Source of the DNA: Populus alba
Taxonomy: Eukaryota > Streptophyta > Magnoliopsida > Malpighiales > Salicaceae
Assembly (NCBI RefSeq): GCF_005239225.2
Contig: NC_133294.1
Span: 2,108,001-2,172,000 of the forward strand
Direction of reading: 5' to 3'
DNA: 64,000 nt
Position numbers and translations under genes: made by a program. The notes under the pieces are model-generated. The model searched no databases. It had not been told where the DNA came from and worked only from the letters and a program-made list of their open reading frames with translations. Positions 36,147 through 45,999 of the stretch are shown in pieces; the first letter of the stretch is position 1, and each line of letters starts with the position of its first letter.

Positions 36147-36960
36147 GACCCCGTTTATTTGCTGGAAAATAGTTTACTTTTGAAAAGTGTTTTCCTTGGA
36201 AACTGGATTCCTATAAAGTGAATTATTTTTTTATGTTTGACTATATCATGAAAAATAATTTGAAAAATATTTTCAGTATTTGGTTATGTCATAAAAAAAT
36301 GAACTGGAAAATAACTTATTAATATTTTTTTTCTTTTTCAAGTTTATTAAAATAATGAGGAAAAAATATTACAAATTAAAAAGTCGGATGAGAATGAAAT
36401 TCAAAAAAATAATATAATTTCATAAATTATCTCAAATAAAATAATTAATAATCAAAATAAAGGAAATTAAATCTAACAGATAAAAAAAATTAAAAGATGA
36501 TGAAATTAAAATAATTATAATTATAATTTCATAAATTATTTCAAATAAAAAAAATTAGGATCAAATTTGATAGATAAAAATTTCAATTAAAATAATAATA
36601 AGATAAAAGCAAATAACAATTATAAAAATAAGGATCAAAATTAATATAAAAATCAGATTAAATCAAATTATAAGGGATGAAATTAAAAAAAAAATAAAAA
36701 GATTCAAAACAAAATATATAGCAATAAAAAATTTGAAGATCAAATTTGATATAATTAATAAATAATATGATATTTTTTTAATTTTTCACAACTTATGGAA
36801 AGTATTTTTACCTCAAATAAAAGAAAAACACTTTCTTGAAAGCCAAGCTAAATTTTTATTTGACTGAAAATTATTTTTCGTTGACTAATTTTTCTAATAG
36901 CAAAAAAATACAGAAAAATTTGAATAATAATTTTTTAAAACTCAACTTTCTTTAAAACAA
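36147..36960. repeat. MITE-like or hAT-like non-autonomous element
   Basis: The left side GACCCCGTTTATTTGCTGGA...AAGTGTTTTCCTTGGAA is echoed in inverse near the right side (AACACTTTCTTGAAAGCC, then ATTATTTTTCGTTGAC). The middle is A-rich without coding capacity. Inverted ends without a gene suggest a non-autonomous DNA transposon; exact borders and TSD are unresolved. Confidence 0.45.
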
Positions 36961-37426
36961 AAGCCTTGGTTTTATCTCTTTTTTCCATGTCCTTTTTGTT
37001 TGAGGAATAGAAAAAAAAAAAGCTAAAAACTTTCTAAGAGATACAAAAGCCTTTGTCTCCACATCTAAATACGTATCTATCCTAGTTATCTTTGTTTTTT
37101 TATACTTCAAGATAATAATTAAATATTATCTAAGATTACAATCCTAAATTAATGAGAAAACTAGTAATTTATTCCGAAAAAGTCATTAATCATGAATTTT
37201 GAAATTCTCTGAAAAATAATACACCAACCATCTATATAATAGCAAAAAACTGGCATAGCTTTATATAGAGAAACAAAAAAAAAACCGAAACTCGAAAAAT
37301 AAGTAAAATATAAAAACAACAAAACTGGGTCTGTTGCATCTCCTGGAAAAACTTACACATAATTCACCAGTAGAATATAAAATTATTACTATTTTGATTA
37401 GACTAAATATTTGATACATTTAAGAT

Positions 37427-37646
37427 GTGTTTGGTATTGCGTTTTAAAAGTATTTTAAAAAAAAATTTAAATTTTTTTTATTTTGTTCTGAATTAATAAG
37501 TTTTTAATGTTTTCAAATTATTTTGAAGTGTTGATTTTAAAAATAATTTTTAAAAAATAAAAAAAATATTATTAACATACTTTTCTGAATGAAAAACACT
37601 TTTAAAAACAACCATAATTACACTTACAAACACACCTTTATTTTTT
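37427..37646. repeat. small MITE with terminal inverted repeats
   Basis: AAGATGTGTTTGGTATTGCG at the left and the inverse of ACACTTACAAACACACCTT at the right share AAG(A/G)TGTGTTTG. The inside includes the poplar-like TTTAAAAAATAAAAAAAATA core. A related core occurs at 42690-42830. No TSD established. It lies directly before duplicon B's right part. Confidence 0.55.
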
Positions 37647-37670
37647 TTTTTTATTGGCTTTACTTTGTCT

Positions 37671-39395
37671 ATCCAGTTCATAAGCACATTATCAAGACAC
37701 TTCACATCATTATGCGTTAGGTCTTCCATATTCGCCCAAATGTTTATGTGAATATTTGATAGTTGAGCCTGGACTTTAAGTTTATGGTGGATGACTCTTT
37801 CTCAAATTTATAAGTTTATGGAGTTTATTTATTTAATATGGGATATGTTCATCAATGCTCCCCACTTGTAGCCCGTCGTCTCTAGGCCTCTGTCAAGTGA
37901 CTTGGGCTTTAGAATATTTGCTAGGCCATTAGAACTCATGAAGTTTTGATATCATATTAAAATTAATTATTTAATTTAAATTCTATAAAAAAAAAAAACC
38001 GAAACTTCACAATGGCGTTCCATTTAAACTTCAGCCTTATAGGACCAGAAGCTTTAATTCAACAAAAGTAAGAAGCTAGTTTTGTTTGACTTCAGTTTTT
38101 ATATTGCAAAGCATATCCATATGGAGCTTAATTAAGAAAATGATTTCATCCACATCCATTTTCTATTGCTAAGCATATATGATATGCACAAGTACAAATA
38201 GGTTTCACTGATTTCAATTTTGTAGTGCTAAACAAATATATAATAATGCATTTACGATATGAACAAGTACAACTAGCTAGGTTTCATTGTCTTCAATCTT
38301 GTAGTGCAAAACAAATTCTACACGGCATGATTACATTCCCCACAAATGCAACGATTTGATAGTTTTGATTATGATATGAACATAAAAAGAAGAGAACACA
38401 TCCCATTCATGACCTCTGCCTTCGTTTTCCCTTGGACTCAAAGTATGGAATTGTTAATATTCATTATATTTTCAACTTTTCTGCTGTTATCTAGCCCTTG
38501 CCATGCTGACAGTAATTCCAATCTCGGTTCGCTATGTAGTGAAGCTGATAATGCTACCAATAGCAGTGAATACCAAGCCAATCTGAGCGAGCTGCAGAAT
38601 TCACTTGTTGCTAATGCGCCTATCCAAAATGGCTTCTACACGACCACAGCAGGTAAAGGTGCTAACAAGATTTATGGCCTTACACAATGCAGAGGTGATA
38701 TTTCTGCCACAGACTGTGCAGCCTGCATCAAGAATGTTACCGTGGTACAAGGCTGCGCAAACTTTAATCTCCATTGATTAGCCAAAACAAGAAAAAAGAA
38801 TAGCTAGTTTTTTTAAAAACTTTGGGCGATTTTAAAGGTACTGATGTTCTATACCGCAGTATTGGATGTTGGACAGAGTGGGAAGAGGTATGGCATGGCT
38901 CAATGCACTAGAGATCTCAGCAAGAGTGACTGTGGCAAGTGCTTGGATTTCCAATTGGCGACATTTTTAAATATTGTTGGAAATAAGAGAAATTGGGATA
39001 TTCATGGATCTATTTGCAGCATGTGGTACTATGATTACCAGTTCTACTTCAACTATTCAACACCTGCAGCAAAGGGAGGTGAGTTTTGTGAATTATTCAA
39101 ATTGTTGCTCTCTGTGTCTCTTTCGTTTGTTTGAAATTTGATTTTTTTTTGGGGGAATTTTCGGTCCGATTCCTGATTTGATCGTAAATTGGCATTCAAA
39201 TATACTTGTCGCTTGGCAAAATTGCAGGTTCCACAAGATCCTCACCACATCGAGTTGCAATTGGCGTGGCCTTTCCAGTGCTAGTGTTTCTGTTTGTTCT
39301 TTAATATGCTTTTGAATACCTTCTTTTGTTCATGGAGAAATGGAGATGTTGTTAGTGTTGAAATTATATGTATTCATTTAACTGTACATTAAATA
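37671..39395. repeat. duplicon B, right part (matches 11560-16128)
   Basis: Same order as copy A: 5' flank, tailed DUF26 gene, intron, last exon, 3' flank. It has neither LINE nor SINE, so it preserves both empty sites. Confidence 0.85.
38445..39304 (+). pseudogene. kinase-less DUF26 gene with hydrophobic tail, internal deletion
   Basis: The start MELLIFIIFSTFLLLSS gives a signal peptide; upstream in-frame ATGs at 38346 and 38409 are less likely starts because the hydrophobic core would be buried. The first DUF26 motif CRGDISATDCAAC is intact. After GCTGCGCAAACTTT the frame ends in TGA/TAG: about 195 bp present in the sister gene are replaced here by about 85 bp of unrelated DNA (38757-38843), removing the end of domain 1 and start of domain 2. 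The second motif CTRDLSKSDCGKC, the intron (39079-39227, GT...CAG) and the last exon (39228-39304) ending in FPVLVFLFVL remain. A truncated 110-aa secreted product is possible. Confidence 0.85.
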
Positions 39396-39704
39396 TTATA
39401 CAGTATTTCTTTCCCTTTTCATTTTTTTTGGAGGAGTTACACTATATGAGTCAGTGAGTTATTATTATTATTATTATTTTAAATTGTGTTTGGTTTTAGA
39501 TTAGCGAGGGATATAGATTAAGCTTCTCTAACCTTGTTTGGTACATTTTTAATCTTTTTTTAAACAATATGAATAAATATAATTACAAAGACAACGATAA
39601 CATGAAAATGAGATTATTTTAATATAGTTAAATTACTAAACAACTTTTTTTTAAATAACTCAAGTCTTCTTAAATGGCAGGATATATATAAACCTTCTCT
39701 CTCT

Positions 39705-39744
<40 letters not shown>

Positions 39745-40135
39745 CACTGCGCTGGTGCGAGAATCTATCGCATCCTTCTCATGATCGAACGAAATAGAGC
39801 ACAGGCCTTTATCATCGACCATATGATATAAACAACAAAAGTTCACATCACATGAGCAGGTTGGTGATAATCATAGAAACTTAGGGATGGATGTCAGATG
39901 TGTTGCAAACAAACCAAGGATTGCACAATCTAATGATTTTAGTCCAAGAAACAAGAACATGTAAATTGATAAACAAAGAGGATTGTGGAGCTTTATAATT
40001 ATAAAGATTGTTCTAGGCTTACAGCCTCCGATCTAGTCCCATGTTAAATGAAAAAACCAACAATTTATGAATTCATCAACAATAACAGACGCTGATGGAC
40101 AGCTTCAACCGGTTGTATAGTCTTCCAGTAGCAGC
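39396..40135. other. spacer with (GA)16 microsatellite
   Basis: A pure GA run lies at 39708-39739. About 39790-40135 could be 3'-untranslated DNA of the SCP2-like exon that follows on the minus strand. No other gene is seen. Confidence 0.5.
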
Positions 40136-40217
40136 TCACAGCTCATGATGCTTGGGGAAGATGTCAGGAGTGAATATCTGCGCAGCACTCAATCTACCCT
40201 TGATCTTCAATGCACCC
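40136..40217 (-). pseudogene. orphan last exon of an SCP2-type sterol carrier protein
   Basis: After a TTGCAG acceptor the minus strand codes GALKIKGRLSAAQIFTPDIF, then PKHHEL and TGA. This resembles the C-terminal end of plant sterol carrier protein 2, a small peroxisomal lipid-transfer protein, as I remember the family. In that family the end is a PTS1-like SKL-type tripeptide; here it is HEL. No preceding exon is visible upstream on the minus strand up to 43 kb. It is therefore most simply a gene fragment carried in by duplication or a transposon, although a very long intron cannot be excluded. Confidence 0.7.
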
Positions 40218-41499
40218 CTGCAAGCATCAAATGAATCAGTTGAAGTACGCAAATGAAGAACAAGCAATGAATTGAATTCGGGCAGTGACAGAATAGAACA
40301 GCTAAAGTTATTAAATATTTGACAATGGGAGTTTTTTTCTCGGCATATGGAGTTGGCCTAAGGACGAGCTAAAGTCTCTTGATGTTAGTAGCTTGGTTTG
40401 AAGATCTCTTTTGATATGGAAAAGACGATGATAGTTAGAAAGATTTAGTAATAATTTAAATCAGAATTGAGATAGTTTTTTGGTTTTATGGAGTTTTCCC
40501 CTGGATTTTTATCTTGGTAGTTTAGCTTGGCAGTGCTGTTTGTGTGGAGGCAAAGCTGCATCCTATGGTTGCAGCTCTGTTTTGTGGTTTTCCTTTCATT
40601 TGTTTGATTTGCTAAACCTGAGTGATGCAGACTTGTATCTTCTCCTTCCCGCTATCTTTTGGCGTCTTAATGCAATACTTTATTTATTAAAAAGAAAAAT
40701 TGGGAGTTTTTTTTTTTTTATATTTATAACAAAAGTCATGTTTTTTCTAAGCTTTTTTCCAAGGTTCATTGAGTTTTTCTAATAATTAGCAAGAAAATTG
40801 TTAATGGTTACTTGCATCTAAAAATGTCTGTTTAAAAACAAGCTTTCATTTTATAATATTTTTTACAAATCATCAAAAAAACAAATTGAATATTATTCTT
40901 AGAGAGTCCTTATTTTGTTATAAAAAAAACTCCTAGTATCTTTGTATAAACTCAAAAGTGTGTTTGCCGTAGTCTAATTAATGACATCTAGTATTTTCTA
41001 ATTGATAGAAAATAATAAATATTTAAAGATAAATATGGATTGAAAAAAAACTACAGATCTAGATTTATTGGCATTGTTTATTGAAATAGTATGATGATGT
41101 TTTTGTCCCTCCTATCAAATAATTACCAAAATGATCAAGGTTAATGCTTTTTTGCATTTCAAATGTATAGTGAAATGGCTAAAAAACCCTTAAAAACAAA
41201 ATATTCAATGATGGTGTTAAAAGGCAATTTAGTATTTTCAAAATGATTTTTTTGTTATTATCATATAATATAAGGGACAATTTCTTACTCAAACAAATAT
41301 AAAATATAACAAAAAAATCAATCACATAGGAAAATTACCAAAATTCCCTTGAAAATAATAATAAAAAAGGCCACAACGGCTTTTTTGTCTTTTTAAAAAG
41401 GTTTTTTTTTTCTTGATTATGAAGTCATCTTAAGAGCAATTGAGTATTTTCATAAAAAATAAAAATAAAAAAAAATTGGGGTGCATGAAACACACTTGC
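40218..41499. other. AT-rich intergenic DNA
   Basis: The 100-codon plus-strand frame at 40480-40782 has no recognisable domain and is T-rich; no gene is supported here. Confidence 0.45.
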
Positions 41500-42290
41500 A
41501 AGCACATGGGAGGAGTCGACGTAGTTCGGGCGACACCACTTGGCATCCAAAAAATACCTTTCTGCCATGTCATTAGAAGTGCCATCATGTTCTTTACTGG
41601 TTGTGTGGTCTGGTTTGTCACTAGTATGCTTTTTTTTTCTTCTTCCTCTTATTTATTTATTTATTTATCATCCTCTAAAATTTATAGTTTGACCTTCTTT
41701 ATTGTTAGTATTTTTGTTTTAGTTCTTATTCTTTTGATTTATAGTTTTTTTTTTTCTGTCTTTTATATAGAAGTTTTATTTGTCTTCAACTTCTTCCTTC
41801 AATTCCAATTTACCAAATATTACATTCTTCATTTTGGTTTTTATTCTTTTAATATTTTGGACCTTTTGTTAAATTGATTTTTTTTAATTTCACGTTAAAA
41901 AAAATTGTTTTTATTTTTTATTTTAATTTTAATCCTCATTATTTTGATTTTTTTGGGTCCTTTTATTCAATTAATTTTTCTTTGCAAATATACCTTTCAA
42001 TCAAAAATAAAATTTGTTTTATATTTCAATTTTGATCCTTATTGTTTTAATTATCATTTATTTTTTGTTTTGGATCCTTTTGTGCAATTGACATTCTTTT
42101 TCCAAGTTAATCCTTTTATATTTAATTGTTTAGAGACTAGGTTTCGTAGTTTTTTTAGATAAGATGTTTTTGATCTAATTCTCCGGATCACGAGTTTGAA
42201 AAAATAATGCATGTGGAGTTCTTTTTTTTTTTTTTTTTTTTTTAGCTTTGTGATTTTTTATGTTTTCTTATCTGCCAACTGTTTTTTTAA
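41500..42290. repeat. T-rich interspersed repeat (matches 16340-17480)
   Basis: Colinear with 16360-17000, e.g. TTGTTAGTATTTTTGTTTTAG, CCAAATATTACATTC, GGATCACGAGTTTGAAAAA. Hydrophobic open frames of 85-145 codons result from T richness and are not supported as genes. Confidence 0.6.
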
Positions 42291-42449
42291 TCAATGAAAC
42301 CAATTGCTACGTAGGTTTTCTTTCAATTAATTATTTTAACCCATAATGATTAATGGAAAGGTGTATAAAATTGCTTCAGCACATCATGCTCTATTATCTC
42401 CTTTCCGCAGCAGCTAAAAATTATACCAAAATTCTATAACATGCCTGTA

Positions 42450-42991
42450 ATTAATTATCTAACGGCCTGATACTGCTTCTCCAACTTTCAAAGCTTTAAA
42501 TTGCCAACAGATTGTAGGTGATAATCTTGTAGGTCCGATTTATCTCAGGAAGTCGACTATTCTAAGTTTCTCCATAAATACACAGCTAGATTTGGCTTTA
42601 AGGTCTTGTTGAAGACGTGTTCAAAAGTCTTTAAACCAAACATTGGAGACTGAACCAGTTGCCTTTTCTGCCGGAACCGTGTTTTTAAAAATTCAAATTT
42701 ATTTTTTGTAAAAAATTAATTTTTTTTATGTATTTTGAATTATTTTAATGTATTGATATTAAAAATAATTTTTAAAAAATAAAAAAAATATTATTTTAAT
42801 ACATTTCAATATTAAAAATACTTTGAAAAACAACTCCACTTCACTCCAAGGCAATAAGTGTTCCGCAATCCCTTGCAGACTTCTGGGTATGACCGTTCTT
42901 ATAAATCGAAATTAACGATTGAAAGCGGAGAAAATGTGAACGTCCAGATTTTCCAGAAAAGTGGTTGATAAATTTATTTTTCCAACGAAAG
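42450..42991. other. upstream region of the 44.4-kb DUF26 gene with MITE core
   Basis: TTTCTCCATAAATA...TCTTTAAACCAAAC near 42570-42635 recurs in related form at 48105-48155 and 49048-49095, in front of the CRK pseudogene, so this is duplicated 5'-flanking DNA. A MITE-like A/T-rich core (about 42675-42830) is inserted in it. Confidence 0.55.
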
Positions 42992-43058
42992 CACTCACGA
43001 AGTGGGCCGACAGGAATTTAAGCAATATTCCACAGACTGGTACTGCCCATTTCCCACC
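42992..43058. repeat. 67-bp direct repeat, left copy
   Basis: CACTCACGAAGTGGGCCGAC through CATTTCCCACC, identical base for base to 44277-44343. Confidence 0.95.
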
Positions 43059-44276
43059 ATGTGAACAATGACGTATCATGAACAGTGCCATGCAAAGGAT
43101 GACGTCTTCATGATGCAATGATGACATCACATACACAGTCAGCAAGTCAATTGACTAGTCAACTAACATGTCAGCATAGCGGGACCCACCTGCCATGTCA
43201 TCAGCCGCGAGCCGAGCCAAGCTGAGCCGAGTGGAGCCGAGCTGAGTTGGAGCCGAGCCGAGCCGAGCCGCGAGCCGAGGTATAGGATCCAGTGTAGTTG
43301 ATCCTACGTGCAACCGGATCTGAGATTGAATCTGAGTCGTTGATCAGGCCAGAATTGTTTTGATCAAATCTTAGCCGTCTGAAGTGCGATTTGGACGATT
43401 CAAGACATGTTTCCAGCTAATTTGATCATTCCGGATGCAATGGTATGGTCCGATCTTTGAGATTTGAGACCGAAAATGACAGTGGTGAATTATTAAAGAG
43501 AGATTGCCCGATCAGGAGGCATCTAAAGGTCATCATGGTGGTCGATGGAGATGAAGAAGAAGAAGGTGCACATGTTTACCCAATTATATGTGCCAAACTA
43601 TGAGCCATGATAGGAGCTCTAGTTTAGACCGTCGCATAACGACAAGCGGAGACACCTTAGAGAAGGTGTGAGGGCCATGAAAGGAGCCCATTTCAGAACG
43701 CTCCAGAAAGCGTGTGCTGAAGAAGCAAGATGACAATTGCCCACATAAATGGCAAAGGGGGTGATTGTTGGAATATTGCCAATTATGTTGACATTGTCAA
43801 AGAAGGAGGCTTGTTGGTGGCAACCACCAACCTTGACTTTGGTAGCCACCATTGTTGAAGAAGAGAAGAAGTTGGCAGCCACCTTTGTTGAAGAAGAGAT
43901 GAGTTTGGCAGCCACCATTGATGACAAAGGAGCAAGAGGAGCTGCCATTGATGCCTATAAAAGAGGCATGATCTTAGAGAGCAAAGTGTGAGAGTTGTGA
44001 GACATGTAGAGAGAAGAAGAGAGAAAGAAAGAGAAGGGCTGCCATCAGCAGCCCTGCTGCCACCAGCAGCTGCTGCCCTATGTAGCAATGAGAGATGGGA
44101 GTTGAGTGAATGTGATCCTCCTCCATGTGTTGTATTCTTTCTCTATCTCTAAATAAAATGAACCTCTCCCGTGGATGTAGGCAATTTGTTGAACCACGTT
44201 AAATATTGTGTCTCAGTGTGCTTACCCCTCCTTTGAGCAAAGATCAGTACATCACCGGTCCCGGATTCCGCCCCAT
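43059..44276 (+). mobile_element. LTR-like insert between 67-bp repeats
   Basis: The 1218-bp insert has features of an LTR in plus orientation: a TATA-like CCTATAAAAGAGG (about 43956), a polyadenylation-like AATAAAATG (about 44152), a copia-LTR-like GTGGATGTAGGC...GAACCACGTTAAA stretch, and near-terminal TGTGAACA and CCCCATCA. No RT or gag is present. It contains a (GAGCC)n-rich block at about 43204-43280 and a 33-bp minisatellite at about 43850-43917. The flanking 67-bp duplication is far longer than the 5 bp expected of an LTR element, so its mode of arrival is unclear. Short open frames within it are not supported as genes. Confidence 0.6.
43069..43127. promoter_or_regulatory. TGACG-motif cluster at the insert's start
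   Basis: TGACGT at 43069-43074, TGACGTC at 43100-43106 and TGACATC near 43121 lie within 60 bp. TGACG is the core bound by plant TGA bZIP factors in as-1-type, salicylate-responsive elements. They lie about 1.3 kb upstream of the DUF26 gene at 44426. A role is only inferred. Confidence 0.4.
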
Positions 44277-44343
44277 CACTCACGAAGTGGGCCGACAGGA
44301 ATTTAAGCAATATTCCACAGACTGGTACTGCCCATTTCCCACC
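44277..44343. repeat. 67-bp direct repeat, right copy
   Basis: Identical to 42992-43058; followed at once by the gene's own promoter. Confidence 0.95.
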
Positions 44344-44359
44344 TAGCTACTTGTAGAGC

Positions 44360-44367
44360 TATAAAAA
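44360..44367 (+). promoter_or_regulatory. TATA box of the kinase-less DUF26 gene
   Basis: TATAAAAA, 59 bp before the ATG at 44426, with a short A-rich leader (AACATCACAAAGAG). The CRK pseudogene has the same arrangement at 48532. Confidence 0.6.
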
Positions 44368-44425
44368 TGGAAGGCAGGCTATTTTCAAAAACAAAACATC
44401 ACAAAGAGAAAACTGCGTTGCTGCG

Positions 44426-45169
44426 ATGGCAATGTTACCATCAAAATTGCTCCTCTTTTTTAGTCCTGTTTTCATTCACCTCCTCGTTCTCACCATGGCA
44501 CAAACAAATCTGCTTCAGCACTTTTGTATAGAAAATCATGGTAACTTCAGTGCTAATAGTGACTACAAATCAAACCTCGATCGCCTTATCTCCTCCTTCT
44601 CTTCTGATACAAATAATGATTATGGGTTTTACACTGGCTCCTTTGGCGAAAACATCGACAAAGCTTATGCAATTTCGCTTTGTAGAGGAGATAAAAAGCC
44701 TGAAACCTGCCGTAGTTGCATTAAAAATTCCAGCCAAGTGCTCTCACAACTCTGTCCGAACCAAAAGGAGGCCTATATTTGGTATGATGATTGTATGTTG
44801 AGGTATGCAAACCATACCATTTTTAACAGTATGGAATTCGGTCCGTACTTTTGGATGTACAACCTGGTTAATGTTACCGACGAAAATGAGTTCAATGAGG
44901 TGCTAAATGCCTTGTTAGGCAGACTGATAAATTCTGCAGCGTTAGGTGATTCACGAAGAAAATTTGCAGCAGGAAATGCGACAGCAGAAAAGTCTCAACA
45001 AACAATGTATGCACTTGTTCAGTGCACTCCTGATTTGACTCAGCCGCAATGCAGCGATTGCCTGAATCGAGCTATCAAATTGATTCCAACATGCTGTTCT
45101 AAGAGGCAAGGAGGGAGGGTGGTTTCACCTAGCTGTCACTTTCGATACGAAAAAGGACCCTTTCTATGA
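44426..45169 (+). CDS. cysteine-rich repeat secretory protein (two DUF26 domains, no kinase)
   Basis: The 247-aa frame has a signal peptide (about 1-25, ending VLTMAQ) and two full DUF26 domains with C-x8-C-x2-C at C86/C95/C98 and C200/C209/C212. Such proteins are secreted; relatives bind mannose, act against fungi, or act with CRKs at the membrane. It matches exon 1 of the CRK pseudogene at 49431-49969, so it is a CRK that lost its kinase. Near codon 243 an extra base shifts the frame, ending at TGA 45167-45169; in the older frame the stalk continues briefly (FYDLASTSPPPP) to a TAG at about 45199. Both outcomes leave the two domains intact. A secreted product is plausible, but the gene may be decaying. 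Confidence 0.78.
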   Translation: MAMLPSKLLLFFSPVFIHLLVLTMAQTNLLQHFCIENHGNFSANSDYKSNLDRLISSFSSDTNNDYGFYTGSFGENIDKAYAISLCRGDKKPETCRSCIKNSSQVLSQLCPNQKEAYIWYDDCMLRYANHTIFNSMEFGPYFWMYNLVNVTDENEFNEVLNALLGRLINSAALGDSRRKFAAGNATAEKSQQTMYALVQCTPDLTQPQCSDCLNRAIKLIPTCCSKRQGGRVVSPSCHFRYEKGPFL

Positions 45170-45480
45170 CCTTGCAAGCACTTCGCCACCGCCACCCTAG
45201 GCAACAGAACCAGCATTTCCACACCAATATCGTGAGGAAAATAGGTATTTCAGATTTTTTATTAGAATATATTTTGTAAACAAATATGGTAATTTTTTAT
45301 CTGCTTTCAAATTAATTCAGGAATGATTACGTTGTCTAATCACATATTATGGTTTTATGATCCTTTTTGCAGCTAAAACACAACCTTACATAGTTCGAAC
45401 TGCCATCGCGAATGCCTTGCTAGTGTTATTGTGGTCCTTGCAACATGTTTGAGCCGCCTGACCGCTAGCCCTCTACCTAA
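45170..45480 (+). pseudogene. stalk and transmembrane-exon remnant of the former CRK
   Basis: The stalk codons after the frameshift end in TAG. At about 45373, after TTTTTGCAG, a short exon-like stretch (AKTQPYIVRTAIA then VIVVLATCL in a shifted frame) resembles the start of a CRK transmembrane exon. No kinase exons follow before the CACTA fragment at 46 kb. Confidence 0.55.
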
Positions 45481-45699
45481 TGTCACTTTTCTTGTTTACA
45501 GCACTCAGATTTCTTTGAAAACAATAAATTAAAATACCTATGATCTGTATGGACATCTATTTCCTCTGAGTCTATTTAATAATAAGAGCAGTTTGGACAC
45601 TATTTTAATTACATATTTGTTCAATGAATATCGCTCAGTTATGAATTTTGATATTCTAGTTTCAATAATTGTGCTGTCAAGATATTATAGTTACACTTT

Positions 45700-45999
45700 T
45701 ATTATCTTCAAATACTAGGGTAGACTAGATTGATGTTCAAGGAGTATGAATGCACAAAATTGGACTTCAAATACCAGGGTAGACTCCGGTCAATGACCAG
45801 ACTCTATTATCTTCCAACTTTTGAATTTTCAACGCTTTTGTGGGCCATCTCGTAGTTCCAACTACATTGATGTTCTTTACTGTATTGTTGGCTGGAGAAC
45901 AATATTGTTTTTTCCTGTTAATGGAAGAAAACAATATTCAAATAATAATAGTATTTTTAAAATAAATAGAAGAAATTCGAGAGAGTTCGGCATTTTTTA
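45700..45999. repeat. duplicated CRK-type 5'-flanking DNA
   Basis: GGTAGACTCCGGTCAATGACC through CATCTCGTAGTTCCAAC is matched at about 47990-48085 (GGAGACTTCGCCATTGACC, CATCTTGTAGTTCCAA). It lies between the kinase-less gene and the CACTA fragment, so a further CRK unit may have been lost here. Confidence 0.6.

Noticed and set aside
38346..38444. In-frame upstream ATG for the tailed DUF26 gene
   Set aside because: Starting there would bury the signal peptide about 33 residues in; the copy at 12266 lacks part of this upstream stretch, so ATG 38445 is preferred.
41440..42162. Hydrophobic frames of 145 and 85 codons that look like membrane proteins
   Set aside because: T-rich interspersed repeat; the matching copy at 16.3-17.5 kb does not preserve the frames.
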